This document shows, in pieces, positions 34,490 through 49,935 of a stretch of 64,000 nucleotides of DNA. Under the pieces are notes generated by a model. It made no database searches and had not been told where the DNA came from. It was given only the letters and a program-made list of their open reading frames with translations. How positions within the stretch are numbered: the stretch's first letter is position 1; the number at the start of each line of letters is the position of its first letter. The translations under genes were made by a program, and so were the position numbers. The stretch lies in the NCBI GenBank assembly GCA_003255025.1, contig QANY01004770.1, forward strand, positions 248,001 to 312,000. Reading direction: 5' to 3'. The DNA comes from Datisca glomerata. Taxonomy: Eukaryota > Streptophyta > Magnoliopsida > Cucurbitales > Datiscaceae.

Positions 34490-34645
34490 TGTGCTTTTAG
34501 CATTCTTTTGCTCTCTCTTTGTTGATTAGTATAATTCTTCTCATCTTTACCTGTGGACGTTGGCACACTGCCAAACTACGTAAGTTCTATGTGTTCCACA
34601 TTTTATTATTTATCTTTCTAGATTTCCTATTTTCTGGGGTTATAG
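34490..34645 (+). repeat. 5' LTR remnant
   Basis: Matches the end of the 3' LTR: CTTCTCAT..., GTRSACACTGYC-AAC, then CACATTTTATTATTT. Only the last 150 bp or so of the LTR remain. Confidence 0.65.
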
Positions 34646-34669
34646 TCATAAAAAGTGATCTCAGAGTTA

Positions 34670-35420
34670 TGGTTCTATTTGCATCTTGTTATTGTGGAAA
34701 AAAATATGAGATCGATGAATTTAATTTGAAGAATGACTTTAATGTTTGGTGGTTGAAGATGAGAGCCTCATTAGTTCAGCAAGGATTGCATAAGGTGTTG
34801 AAGGGCAAGGATGCTTTTCTGAAGAAATTGAACGATGAACAAAAAGATGATCTCATGGAGCGAACACTTGGTGTAATTATGTTATCACTGTCTAATGAGG
34901 TATTGCGTGAAGTATCCAATAAGACATCTTCTGATGCTTTGTGAGTCAAGTTAGTGAGTTTGTATTTGAAGAGATCCCCCACCAACTGACTTTATTTGAA
35001 GCAACTTTGGAACTCGCCTTGTAAGATTAAAGGTACGTAAATTAAATAAAAAGTATCAAACTTCAATTTTGTTATGTTATTTACCTTCTTCATATGATAA
35101 TTGTGTTGACACTATGTTATATGGGATAGATAAAATTGCTATGGAGAATGTGAAAGCATATTTGTATTTCGAGGAGTTAAAAAAAAAAAAATTTTAGAGA
35201 ATCACGCTGAGAATTTAATGAATGGTCAAGTAGCTAAAGGAAGAAGTAAAGAAAAAACTTTTGGGAGTAATAGAGGCAGGTCTAGATCTATGACGAAGAT
35301 TTAGAAATGGGAGATGTAACTATTGTCACTAAGAACTAGAAGTGCACTAGAAAGTTGAATGCCCTAAACTCAAATATAGAAATGGGACTATTGAAAGATC
35401 TTCCACTACCATTGATATTG
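34670..35420 (+). pseudogene. Copia gag
   Basis: The open N-terminal part (up to 34943) reads YEIDEFNLKNDFNVWWLKMR, ASLVQQGLHKVLKG and LGVIMLSLSNEVLREVSNKT: the FNG.NDF..W..KM...L..QGL and LS..VLREV pattern of TNT1-like Gag. After a stop, SKEKTFGSNRGRSRS precedes a broken zinc knuckle near 35310-35360 (CNYCH..., then VECPK). Confidence 0.85.
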
Positions 35421-35999
35421 CTAATGTAGTATAAGAGAGTTTAGAAAGTAATTCTGATAATGTGACACTATCACAATAGTATCCATGAGTTGCTTAGGCA
35501 ATAGTTGAGTTCTTGATTCAACTTCTACCTATCATATGTTTCCCAATAGAGATTGGTTTATTATTTGAATCAATTGATGGGGTGAAATCTTGATTGAAAA
35601 TAACACCCCATCGAAGGTTATCGGTATTGGTGAGATTCATATCAAGATATATGACAATATTGTTTAGACTTTGACCAATGTGTGATATGTATAGATATGA
35701 GAAATAACCTTATCTTTTTTAGTATGTTTGACTCTCAGGGTTCCTTTCATTTAGGTGAAGGTGGAGTTTTGAAGGTTTGCAAGGGTGCTCTAGTGGTGAT
35801 TAACTAAAAGTTGACTCACGACCTATATATACTCTAGGAAAGCACAATAATTAGTGTTGCAGTAGTTTCATCCTCAATCATATCCAAATTAAGATATTAC
35901 GCATATTTGGCATATGTAGTTGGGGTATATGAGTGAGAGAGGGATGTCGATTATGAGCAAATAAGGCTTAGTGAGTGGTCAAAAAACTGAGAAACTCAA

Positions 36000-36690
36000 T
36001 TTTTGTGAGCATTGTCTTTATGGGAAGTAGTGCGGTCAAGTTCAGCATAGTGATTCACAAAACTAAAGTCATAATGAGTTGCATCCATTCGTCTTTGGGG
36101 GCCCTTCTCATGTTGAATCTAAAGGTGGTGCGTGCTATTTTTTGACATTCATTGACAACTTCTCTCGGTGAGTTTGAGTTTATTTCTTGAAGCAGAAGAG
36201 CAATATATTCTTGAACTTTAAGAAGTACAGAGCTCGTGTTGAGAATCAAACAAACAATAAAATCAAGTATTTCAGAATTGATAATGGTCTAGAATTTTGT
36301 GAGGGTTTATTTGAAAAGTAGTGCAAAAATAAAGGCATTGTGAGACACCACACATGCACGGGAGCATCAGAACAAAATGGCATCGCGAAATGTATGAGCA
36401 GAACCTTTATAGAAAGAGCGTGTAGCATGCTCTCTAATGTTGGTTTGCATGATAGCTTTTAGACTAAAGCTATTAATTATACCTGCTACTTGGTGAATAG
36501 GTCTCCATCGACTGTAATTGAATTGAAGACCCCGATTAAGATATGGTCTAATTCTTCTAATGATTATTCTATTTTGAAAATATTTAGTTGTCTTGCATAT
36601 ACTCATGCGAGTAATGGTAAGCTTGAGCATATGTCACAAAAATGTGTATTCCTAATATTTTGGTCTAGGTGAAGGGTTATCGTTTATGGT
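36000..36690 (+). pseudogene. Copia integrase
   Basis: Reads CEHC (36009-36020), the HPFVFGGPSHVESKGGACYF core start and LTFIDNFSR, then KIKYFRIDNGLEFCEGLFEK (about 36260-36320), HHTCTGASEQNGIAKCMSRT (36345-36405), and INYTCYLVNRSPSTVIELKT (36470-36530): the DN..EF and EQNG motifs of copia integrase. A stop falls at 36321. Confidence 0.87.
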
Positions 36691-37069
36691 ATGTCGAACA
36701 AAGTTACCCAAATTTATAATAAATGGAGATGTTAAATTTGATAAGAATGCCATGCTTTTGGAAAGAAATGAGTCTATTGATGAAGGTTCAGACCATGGTG
36801 TCAGTGAGTAGGAGGAGCTAGTGGTTGAAGGTCTTAGTAAATTGCAAAATACCATTATGATCATCCAATCAAGGACGTGTTGCAATGATTCAGTTGATGA
36901 TATAGTAGAGGAGCAAAGAGAATAACACCACAGAATTTCTATTAGACGAGAGAGGAGGCATATTAGACCACCTCATATATATGCTCATGTGGACTTGGTG
37001 ACTTATGCATTGACTGTGGCAGATAATATTGAGACTCAGGAACCTACTAGTTGCCGTGCGGCTGTGATA

Positions 37070-38130
37070 AGCAGTGAATCTGCTGAGTGGACTGTAGCTA
37101 TGAGTGAAGAGATTGAATCTCTTCATAAGAATCATACATGGGAGTTGGTTAAACAATCCTAGGGCAAGAAGAATATTGGTTGCGAATGGTTCTTTAAGAA
37201 AATAAAAGGAAGGAGGGGTTGAAGTTTCAAGATTTGAAACACGCTTAGTTGCCAAGAATTATAGCTAGAAAGAGGGTGTAGACTTCAATGAGATGTTCTT
37301 ACTAGTTGTGAAGCATAGCTCTATTCGCTTGTTGCTTGTCATGGTTACATTGTTTGACTTGAAACTGGAGCAGCTAGATGTCAAGAACACTTAGTCTGCA
37401 TAGAGAGCTAAAGGAATGGATTTATATACATCATTTAGAGGGGTTTGTTGTTCGGGTTAAAGAATATCATGTTTGTTTATTGGTGAAGTCATTATATAGC
37501 TTGAAGCAATCTCATAGGAAGTGGTACAAGCAGTTTGTGTGCTAGATTTTCCTCTCTGTTTGCTGGATTTTCCTTTTTGCTATGTCTTAGATCTTTTATT
37601 TTTGGGTTGACTCTGATTTATGCTATGATTTTCCTCTCCGTGTGCTGGATTTGGTATTTGAGTTTATGTTTGTGTAGGTGATGACTGATGCAAATACATA
37701 GTCTAACTTGGTGCGTGATTTTTGAATGCCTCTCTTTTACTAGTAAGTTAGAATCTAAGATCAGTATTTGAATCTAATTTGAAGTTTGGTTACCTTTTTT
37801 TTTAGCTTTTCTTTTCTTAGTTATTGGATCAGTATAAATCTAGTTTTTGGTCATGGTAATTCTAGGAGTGACTAACTCTACCACAAACATCTTTCAGATG
37901 ATTCTTTTTATTTATTTGTTGCTCTAGATTGATAATATGCTTATTGCTGCAAAGAATAAAGTTGAATCACCAAGTTGAAACCTCAACTTAGTGATGAGTC
38001 GAGATCAAAGTTTTGGGTACTGTCAAGAAGATTTTAGCATGAAAATTCAGAGGGATAAACAAGCAGGCATGTTGATTTGTCTGAAAAGAATTACATTAAG
38101 ACATTTCTTGAACACTTTAGTATACATCAT
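37070..38130 (+). pseudogene. Copia reverse transcriptase, interrupted
   Basis: N-terminal block EEIESLHKNHTWELVKQ then KNIGCEWFFKKIK (37100-37205), the switch to SIRLLLVMVTLFDLKLEQLD (37320-37380), and LVKSLYSLKQSHRKWYKQF (37480-37535), then a break. The polymerase resumes near 37920 with LIICLL/AAKNK and QRDKQAG (38050-38070). The sequence 37535-37905 between does not read as RT and repeats GTGTGCTGGATTT-like phrases, so it is an insertion or scrambled region. Confidence 0.8.
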
Positions 38131-38131
38131 C

Positions 38132-38431
38132 TAAATTGGTGAATAGTCTATTTGCTGCACATTTCAAGCTTTCAGCAGCTATGTCACCACAGACTTATGG
38201 AGAAAATGAACAAATGTCACATGTTTTTTATGTTAGTTCAATTGGGAGTATCATGTATGTTATGGTTTAAGTGCATAAGTCTAAACCTGTGAATGTTCCA
38301 TTTGCTGCACATTTCAAGCTTTCAACAGATATGCGACCACAAATTGAAGACGAAAATGAACAAATGTCATGTGTTCCTTATGTTAGTGCAGTTCAAAGTA
38401 TCATGTATGCTATGGTTTGTACGCGTCTAGA
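38132..38431 (+). repeat. 150-bp tandem duplication in pol
   Basis: TTTGCTGCACATTTCAAGCT at 38151 recurs at 38301. Both are followed by GAAAATGAACAAATGTCA and TATCATGTATG.TATGGTTT. It duplicates the junction of RT and RNase H. Confidence 0.92.
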
Positions 38432-39060
38432 TATCTCACATGTTGTTAATGTCACCAGCAGATACATGGGGAATGCTAGCAAGGTTCATTAGCAAGTTGT
38501 GAAATGGATCATTCAATAGTTGAAAGGCACTACAGATTTGGGCTTAATTTATGGAATGAGTTATCACACTAGCAATAATGTTGTTGGTTTTGTGGACCTA
38601 ACTATGTTGGTGATCTTGATAAGAGACATCTCTTACATGTTATTTGTTCACACTTTCTGGTTGTGCCATTAGTTGGAAGGCTATTCTACAGTCTACAGTC
38701 ACACTGTTTACTATAGAGGCAGGGTATATGACAGCAGCAGAAGAAGTGAAAGAAGCAATTAGGCTTAGGGGTTTGGATACTGATTTGAGACTTGAAAAGG
38801 ATGTTACTGTCATCCATTATGCCAGAGCATTATACATTTGACCAAAAATCAAATGTATCATTAGAAAACCAAACAACTTATGTCAGATATCACTTCATTC
38901 ATGAGGTTGTATCTCAGGCCTGTTACAGTTAGTATTCCTACAACAAAGAATCTAACTGATATTATGACAATGTCCATTCTTATTCGCAAGTTCCACCTTT
39001 GCATGGACTTGGTTTGTAGTAAGTGATTTGCTACTTTGGAGAAGTTGTTTGAATAAATCT
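38271..39060 (+). pseudogene. Copia RNase H
   Basis: Starts with PVNVPFAAHFKLSTDMRPQI and VPYVSAVQSIMYAMVCTRLD (38280-38420), where plant copia usually has Y..AVGSLMYAM..TRPDI, then VNVTSRYMGNASKVH, VVKWI..LKGT (38490-38530), LSGCAISWKAILQSTV and TLFTIEAGYMTAAEEVKEAI (38650-38760), which contains the ST.EAEY...... A..E pattern in altered form. Stops occur. Confidence 0.85.
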
Positions 39061-39103
39061 ACTTTTAAAGATCAAGGTGTGATTTGAAGCCAAAGTGGAG
39101 ATT

Positions 39104-39460
39104 TGTTGAGACACGACTTTAAATAATTGTGGGTTTGAGTTTTGTCCCACATCCGTTATTTAGTAGTAATGCTATCTTATTTTTCTTTATAAATGAGACT
39201 TACATCTCGCCTTTTGCATTGTATCAAATCATAACAGATATAGAGATATTAGTGTAGGGCCTACGGATATTATAAGACTCTATTTTAGTGCAATATTAAA
39301 GTTGTGGGATCTGAGCTTGTGAATGCTTTTCACATTCGTTTTTACTCTCTTAGTGGTTCTTCTCATTAAACATAGGTACACTGTCTAACCACGTAAATTT
39401 TTTGTGTTTCACATTTTATTATTTCTCTGTTGCATATTTCTCAATTTCTTGAGATTGTGA
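39104..39460 (+). repeat. Copia 3' LTR; right edge approximate
   Basis: TGTTGAGACACGAC starts directly after the polypurine tract AAAGTGGAGATT. Shares its last part with 34490-34645. Confidence 0.75.
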
Positions 39461-41021
39461 GAAACTTCACCCCAAATCCCTATACTTTACCACCATGAAA
39501 GTAAGTGGTCCTGGTTCATGCAAATAATATGTAAGATATATGTACCAAATATTCCTTAGAAAATTGAGGATTGTAGAAGAGAATTTTTTTTTTTGAAACT
39601 TTGTAGAAGAGACTTACAGGTGAGACAAGCTGAGAAAATACCATCCAGGTATTTTATTGATTATTTTATCATATTACTAAGCAAGCATTATCCATGATTT
39701 CTTAAGACCTAATTACATATTTGAGGAGAAAAGTGGTTATTAAATAATTTAATTGAAGATCAAGTATGAAAGCAATTAATGAATCTCGTCATTCTCTATG
39801 GACGGAGAGAACAAGAATCTTCATTGAAGCGAGGAGAAAAAATTGTGGTTTTTCAGAAATGGTGATAACTGAGGTTTTAAAGGTAAGATTGGAAGAAGAG
39901 AAGGTTCTTATTAGTTGAGAATGAGTTTGCGCTTTTAACTTAAGTATTATCACGCGAAATGCACATTGTAATGATTTCCGTTGAAAAGTTTGATGGAATT
40001 AGTCGGAAGGTACAACGTGATATTTCGTGAAAATTTTTGGATTGCTTAATGAACTTTCTAAAAACCCGGGGTACAAAAAAAATTCATTATAAACCTAAAC
40101 TATACGAGTATAATTTACCCAAGAAAAAAAAGGTTTGCGATGGTTTTAACATTGTTTATACTAGATAATATAGTATCCTTACAGAAAAAGATAATCAATT
40201 TGGATGTCGTGAAATTATGCAAGAATGCTCCACAGATTATGGGATAGAACCTCCAGTGTTATTTACAACTCAGAACAAAATCACATTACAAATGAATAAA
40301 TTATGGTTAAACTCACTTAAACCTAAGAGTTTGTGAGTTTGAGTCACATTATTCAATAGTCATAAAATTTGTAATTGACAAGAAAAAAATATAAACTGTA
40401 ATACCGATCAATTCATCATGGAAATTCAGGCTTATTATATCAAGCCCCGGGATCAACATGATAAACAGCTTATTGAAATTTATTAAGACGTGGAAAAGGG
40501 TCGCTAAGGCGTCCAAAAGCAAAAGCCAAAACAGTTCCAGCACAAAGTCTAGTCATCGCAATGCAGCGAATTGTTTTATTTATAAACAAGGTTTGATCAT
40601 TCTGACATAGCTCACCTGCTGATGCATTATTATAAATATTCAAATTATGTGTGAATGAGCATGGACGAGCTGTTCATAGTATGGAAACAGCATGTAAAGG
40701 ACACAATGCGGTGCACAATAATGCAACTTTTAAATAAGAAAATGAGAGGGCAGTTGCGTTCCTGTGGGTCTGACATAAAATCAAAATATTGCATCTAATA
40801 GAAAGGGGGAGAAAAAGCAAATAGAAACTAACATAAAATGCTACCAGTTTCCAAATTACCCAGGAACTTAAGAACAAGTCTTAACATGAGTCATCATCTC
40901 ATGAGTTAGGAATGGCCAATTTTTTTTTCAAATTCGCACACTTACAGAAGCATATATAAATGACATTCAAAGCCCACCTCCTCCGATAGAAGAATAGGAC
41001 AGATCAGGCTTAGGACGCCTT
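39461..41021. other. Interval between the copia element and the 14-3-3 coding end
   Basis: No other gene is visible. 39985-40125 carries the second copy of a dispersed repeat. The part nearest 41021 is the 3' untranslated region of the 14-3-3 gene; its end could not be fixed from sequence. Confidence 0.5.
39985..40125 (+). repeat. Short dispersed repeat, copy 2
   Basis: Inverted relative to 33860-34020. Both contain ACAACGTG/GCAACGTG, TGCTTAATGAA and AACCCGRGG. Confidence 0.65.
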
Positions 41022-43836
<2,815 letters not shown>

Positions 43837-43840
43837 TGTG

Positions 43841-43882
<42 letters not shown>

Positions 43883-44009
43883 CTGCTTATTTCGTATTTT
43901 ACACGTATTTATTTGCCTCCAGTCCCAGAGAGAGAAAGAGAAAAGGTCACTTGTATTCAACGATAGCCGTCACATGTTTTTAAATCTACGGCTCAGATGA
44001 TGTTCATCA
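43837..44009 (-). promoter_or_regulatory. Leader and proximal promoter of the 14-3-3 gene
   Basis: A GA microsatellite (43845-43878), read as CT on the gene strand, lies just upstream of the ATG; such tracts are common in plant 5' leaders. A TATA-like CAAATAAATA (minus strand) lies at 43906-43915, about 70 bp before the ATG. The hAT-like insertion begins at 44020, so only about 170 bp of ancestral promoter remain contiguous. Confidence 0.55.
43845..43878. repeat. GA microsatellite in the 14-3-3 leader
   Basis: About 16 GA dinucleotides. Confidence 0.95.
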
Positions 44010-44019
44010 CACCAGTCAC

Positions 44020-45057
44020 TAGAGGTGATAAGTGGGTCGGTTCGATCCGTAAAACCGATCCGTTACAATCTGGACTGGTCTGGCCTGATATTGAACAGTA
44101 GCAGGTCGGTTAAGACCCGCGGGTGATTCCGAGCCATCACATGCCTTATCTTCAAGGCCTATGGCCCGACCCGAATACTAGGCTCGGTGAGCTTGAACCG
44201 GCCCGGATGCCAGACCCGGTGGGCTTGACCCGGCCCGACCCGTGAATCCACTATTTTGTCTAAAAAATTGAACAAGTATGTGACGGCGAGCTTGAACCGG
44301 ACAAGGCCTGTGATGACCCGGCCCACGAATTCACTCTCTTGTCTAAAAATTGAACAATAATGTATGTAGTGAAGTTTGAACCATTGACATCTCATTTATA
44401 AATTACACTATTTATCAATAGACATAACATTTGTTAAATATATTGTTTAAAATATATTCTTATTATCTTTTCACACATTTTATTCAATGAAAAATTAGAT
44501 TCATGAAATCTTTATCAATAGATTCGTATACACTATTTATCGTATAATTAAATAAAAAATAATATTTTTCATTTAAATGAATATTTTATTTAATGAAAAA
44601 TTGGATTCATGAAATCTTTAAAAAATACTGGTTTAATATTCCTAATATTTTTTATTGTGTTAATGAACACGAATTATAAATTAGTTATTAATTACTTATT
44701 ATATTTTCAGGTTTTACGTGAATATGAATATCACTAGTTTATGAATTTAATAAATGAAATAATTATTGTATTTATTATTACAAGTTTTGCTATTGAGATT
44801 TTAAAGTAATAAAATAAAATAATTATAAGAATTTAACATGACTTCCATATAGCTTAGTAGTAATCTCTATACTTCTATTCTCGACCAACGTTCAGAGACC
44901 CATCCCATGAGTACACTGACTGGTTCAGTTGTTCATTTCAGGCCGCCCTTAAAATTTTAGCTGCCCGGCCCGGAACCGGCCCCTGAACCGGCTAAAAAGG
45001 CCTGGTACCGGCCATGAACCGCCCGGGCTCAGGCCGGGCCGGCCCAGTTGCCACTTC
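44020..45057. mobile_element. Non-autonomous hAT-like transposon (1038 bp)
   Basis: Left end (T)AGAGGTGATAAGTGGGTCGG and right end, in reverse complement GAAGTGGCAACTGGGCCGG, are inverted repeats with about 14 of 19 matches. They are flanked by CACCAGTCAC (44010-44019) and CACCAGCCAC (45058-45067), one mismatch in ten, containing the 8-bp target duplication typical of hAT elements. Both ends are rich in CCGGCCCG/CGGGCC phrases, a common subterminal feature in plants, while the middle is AT-rich. No transposase frame is present. Confidence 0.82.
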
Positions 45058-45067
45058 CACCAGCCAC

Positions 45068-46509
45068 CAAGGATAGTAATGTTAGACAATACGGTGCATT
45101 TGATTGACGAAAGGTTCTTGGATTTTTTGGAAAAAATGTCCCTTTGAAAATCACGTTCAGATAAATGGGCTAAGAATTTGTTTGGATCAATTAGTTAAAT
45201 ATGCCATTATAGGAAAATAAAGGGAAAAATGGCCCCAAAATTTGTAATTTATAGCCGAATTTCATAGTGGCCCGTAATTATAACCTTAAGAACATAGTAA
45301 ATAGATGAAATTGCCCTCACTTATAAACAAGGAAATTCACTAACTTGAAACGAGATTGAACACAGTATATAGTCTCACAATATATTGACTGTGATTTTTT
45401 TTCTATATTGACTGCAATTGTAATCTAAATCACAGTATATTAAAAGAATATTGATCCTTTACTCTGAATATTGTTCATTGTGTACTATGAATATTGTTCG
45501 TTGTGTTCTGAATCTTGGCATGTTTTCGTTCTGAATCACGGCATACTGTGATTGCATCTTTTGTGTCTCTTGTGTTGTATAATAGTAAATATTAATATGA
45601 CATAGGTATATAACCATATATATGCTTATATATTAACTGCTCATCAATGCTGATTTTGAATAGAAAATATGTTTATGCCTAGAGTATATGAGCATATAGT
45701 CATTTACTGTTTATTAGCATAGTAATGTTTAGTTTTGCACATGTTTATTCATGAATTAGTGTATGTCCTTTTACACACAATATATGAACATATATCCAGC
45801 ATAAAGTACAAATGAGGCCAAAACACTTAGCCAAGAAACCAAAATACCCCAAAAAATAAAGGTTACGACAAAAAATTAAACAAATTCATAAGTGTTGTTG
45901 CGTCATAAGTAAATATTACATATAATACTAATTTATGCATATGTAAGCATATGTTTATATCATGATGACTAAATACATTTTTCTTATAAGGAAAAGCAAA
46001 AGGTTACAAGAAGTTCAAACATCAACAATGGCAGGCAAAAATAGCAGGTGTCAAAGAAAAAATAACCTCACCTTCAAGAAGAAGCGCCTGCAGAAGCAAA
46101 TGAGACTATCACAAGTAATGTTCCTACAACCCAACACAATGATCAAAACTCAATGGATGGACAAGAGGTAAACAAATCAAATAGTAACTTAAAATATACA
46201 TATAGTAGTTATAGAAATATGATAACTCTTTTTAATGTCAATATTATTATTAGTTACTAAATGGCAGGACTACCTTATGTTTATACCGATTGAGTTGTAG
46301 ACAGCAAACAAAAAAGGTCAATATATATGATAAAATGGAGTATTTGGCAACTCTAAAATGTTGGTTGACTCAAGAAGAAAGAGAGATTTTTAAGAAAACT
46401 TGATTAGGAAACCTTCTGAACATCAAGCTTACCAAAATACCTCCTCAGTTATTTCTACATGTTTTAGCAACAATAATGAAGAATTGTGTTTCAATTTTGA
46501 AGGTTTAAT
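45068..46509. other. Gene-free AT-rich interval
   Basis: No recognised gene. Short frames near 45960-46170 are lysine-rich and match nothing I know. Confidence 0.45.
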
Positions 46510-48687
46510 TATTAGATTCGGCGCTCGCGCGGTGGAACCGTGGGGCTTTTTAAAAATTTACTAACAATGAATCTTTTTCGATAAAAGAAAATAAACGTGA
46601 CGCAACGGTTTCTAAAATAAAATTTTTTATTGAAAAACTATTTCCAATCACGATCCACCATATATTTATATATTAAATCTAAGACATACATGAATAATAA
46701 TCATATACCTCTTGTAATCAATGATCCTGCGTTCTCACGAATAACGGACTTCGAAATCCACACCAAGATCTTTCAACTCAATTCTCAGACATACTACGAC
46801 GTGTGTGGGCACGCAGAATAATTCAAAGACACTTTTTCTATCTCTAGATGTACTCAACAGGGAGATCTAGAGATTTACTGAGAATTATTAATTTAGTGAG
46901 ACAATCCTCTAAGCGAATACGATGATTATTCTTTCAGATGTTTTTGTTGACTTTTCATCACAGAAAGAGTTTTCACCCTAATTGTGTTCTCAACACTTTG
47001 ACCAACACTTCTCAACTGATGCAACCAACCGTGAGACTATTAGAATAATATATATATATATATATATACATATATATAAAATATCTAGGCTCATCAGATT
47101 TTTAGGTATAAACTAAAAATAATATTTGATTTTATATTTATCATTATAATGGGACCTACTGTAATTTGCGCACAACTGCATTGCAACATGGCACACTACT
47201 GTTTCTGTGAGCCATCATAGTGCCTCACGGCACTGTGTGTCACGGCACTACAGTAGTTCATGTCAATCTCTGATTCTCATCAGTGATTAACGCATGGTAA
47301 TTACTGTAAATTAAATATTTATTTTAATCAGATAAATATCCACATATCAGTTAATTCAAATATAACTTATCTGATTATTCCTATCAACTAGCTTATCTTT
47401 TAGTTCATAAATAAAAGATTTAGTTGGTTCAAATTTTGAATTATAATCTAATAATAATGTAACATTATATAATTTCACAAATTAGATATATTGTCTCACT
47501 TATCGATAATTAGAAAATTAATCGATATAATATTTATATATAATTTCTTAAAATTAATATAAATAATTTAATTAGTTGATTCTTAATTAATTAATCACAC
47601 ATAATTATCTCATAATTATGTACTTACCCCAAAATAATTTTTTAACAAATCAGTCATTTTCTCATGTCATGGAATATTCACACCCTAGACTGCGTGGTAC
47701 ATATGTGACTTGGGGACTATGGACCTATAATCATAAGCTCCAATAAATCAGATTGTCAATTAAACTCTTTAATTAAATAATCTTATTTATTAATTTCATT
47801 ATTACTTCACTATAAATATGGAATTGTATTCTTAGAGATTATAGAATGTATTTACAGAGATATTCTCGTCTAGTCCATTGATATAATCATTTCATGTATT
47901 TTTATTCTCTAATTATTGGTTTGTAAATTAGAACTGATTAAAATTATCATTTTACCCTTCTAATTACTTATTGATCTTTAAGTAGCATTAATTCACTCAT
48001 GAATGGCTAATTTATAATCGTATTATAAATTTGAGCTCAATAACTATTTAGTTCCAGAATCAACACTTAAGGGAACCGATATACGATCCGTTAGGAAAGT
48101 TTGGATTCCAAGTCTTTTAAGATCATGTTTCCACTCATCCACATTACTGAATCTCCAAAATAAAAGTCACTAGCTTGTTTTACAAACAAACATTAATGAG
48201 TGAAACAAAAGATCTGGTAGACATGTATAAGAGTTCATGACTACCCGTGATTTAGGCTTATCTATATATGATCATCAGATTGATGTATATTAAATCTTTA
48301 TGATAAATGGAAAGTTTATAAAGGATAGCAATTCATATCGATCATGTCATATATAATCTTACTATATAAAGTACGTTCACTAAGATATCTATCTATATCA
48401 ATGATCTGGATCTAGATCACATGCACTTATAATGCTTAGTGAAACGTACTAGCGATCATTCATTAAATATTTTATACTTTAATATGTTGCTGACAATTTT
48501 ATTCATTACCTATAATATTAATCCTCCCGTACTAATACAAGATCAAAGCCTCATTAATGAATATGAAATTTTCATATATTTATATAAATTATTCAACAAT
48601 AATTTAAAAGAACAATTATAAGAAAAATGTAATCCTCATTAAATTTCATGTCAAAATATCAATACACATGCTTTGAGGACATAACCA
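46510..48687 (-). repeat. Copia 3' LTR (about 2178 bp)
   Basis: Right edge fixed by the minus-strand polypurine tract ACAAGTGGGAGAT directly followed by TGGTTATG. Left edge TATTAGATTCGGCG aligns with TGTTGGAATCGCGC of the solo LTR at 7178. Contains a TA-dinucleotide run (47042-47080) and a weaker form of the CACTACAGTG cluster. Confidence 0.85.
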
Positions 48688-48689
48688 AT

Positions 48690-49935
48690 CTCCCACTTGT
48701 CCTAAAGAAAATGTGGCATTTCTCTTAATCTCATGTTTCGCACATGACCTCCAAACGATTTCGCAGAAAGTGTCTTGATAAATGGGTCAGCCAAGTAATG
48801 ATCCAATGTTATATTCTTAACAGTTAGATCACCTCGGTGTATGACCCAGATGTTGACTTTTGACTATCCTTATTTTATTCCTAATCAGTATATCCAGTTC
48901 AATTCAGGTCTCCACCTGAATCAACAAGCATATAGTTTTTTGTTCTCCTAAGATACTTGAGAATGTGCTTTACTGCAATCTAGTGTCCAAACCTGTATTC
49001 GATTGATAACGACTTAAAATTTCCACTACATAACAGATGTCTGGTCTCGTACACAACATGACATACATTAGACTACCAACAGCTAAAGCATAAGGAAACT
49101 TTCTCATATCATTTTCCTCTTGAGGTGTCTTAGGACATTGCTCATTGGAGATGACAATTCCATGTCTGGTCAGTAATTGACATTTTCTTGAATTTCTCTA
49201 TAGAGAATCTCTCCAGCACCTTATCAATATAAGATGTCTAAGAAAGTGTCAAGAGCTTGTTCTTTCTACCCCTTAGGATTTGGATGCCTAGAATATAGAT
49301 CGTCTCTTCTAAATCTTTCATTTAAAATTTCACAGCTAACCATTTCTTTACCTTTGACAAAGTTTCTACATCATTCTCAATGAGTAGAATATCGTCAACA
49401 TAAATAACTAAAAAAATCACTATCTTGTCTTTGATATATTTATAAACACAAGCTTCGTCAACAGTTTTGCTCGAAGTCATATGATTTAATAATCTCATCA
49501 AAAGTAAGATTCCAAGATCTAGATATTTGCTTTAATCTATAAATATGTTTAAGCAACTTACATAATTGTTGATCTTGCCCTTTTTTTCACGAGCCCTTCT
49601 AGTTGCATCATATATATGCTTTCTTCAAGAGATTCATTCAGAAAAGCTATCTTGACGTCCATTTTTCATATTTCATAGTCTAAACTAGTGACAATGGACA
49701 AAAGATGCAAATAGATTTTAGCATGGTAACATGGGAGAATGTCTCTTCATAATCGACCCATTCCTTTTATGTATAGCCCTTGGCTACCAGCCATGCCTTG
49801 AAAGTCTCTACTTTCCCATCCGCACCTCTTTTCTTCTTAAAAAATTCATTTACATTCAATAGGCCTCACATCTTTAGGTGGATCTATAAGTTCCCAGACA
49901 GAATTGCAATCGATTCCATTTCATGGTTCATGGCA
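48690..49935 (-). pseudogene. Copia reverse transcriptase and RNase H
   Basis: The RT region starts after KEYPLTFKEAMKDPENEK (49941 side) and includes CKA(W)LVAKGYTxKEWVDYEETF and SHVTMLKSI (about 49700-49790). RNase H shows EENDMRKFPYALAVGSLMYV, MLCTRPDICYVV (about 49020-49130) and, near the end, ADPFIKTLSAKSFGGHVRNM and RLREM (48730-48790). Numerous stops. Confidence 0.8.

Larger units (their letters stand above)
34490..39460 (+). mobile_element. Ty1/copia LTR retrotransposon, decayed
   Basis: Plus-strand order is 5' LTR remnant (34490-34645), gag (34670-35420), integrase (about 36000-36680), reverse transcriptase (about 37070-38130), RNase H (about 38270-39060), polypurine tract (GTGGAGATT just before 39104), 3' LTR (39104-39460). 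Integrase before RT defines copia. Wording of gag and pol resembles the TNT1-type group. Stops and frameshifts are many, a foreign-looking insertion interrupts RT (37535-37905), and 150 bp near the start of RNase H are duplicated. The 5' LTR is cut short. Confidence 0.9.
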
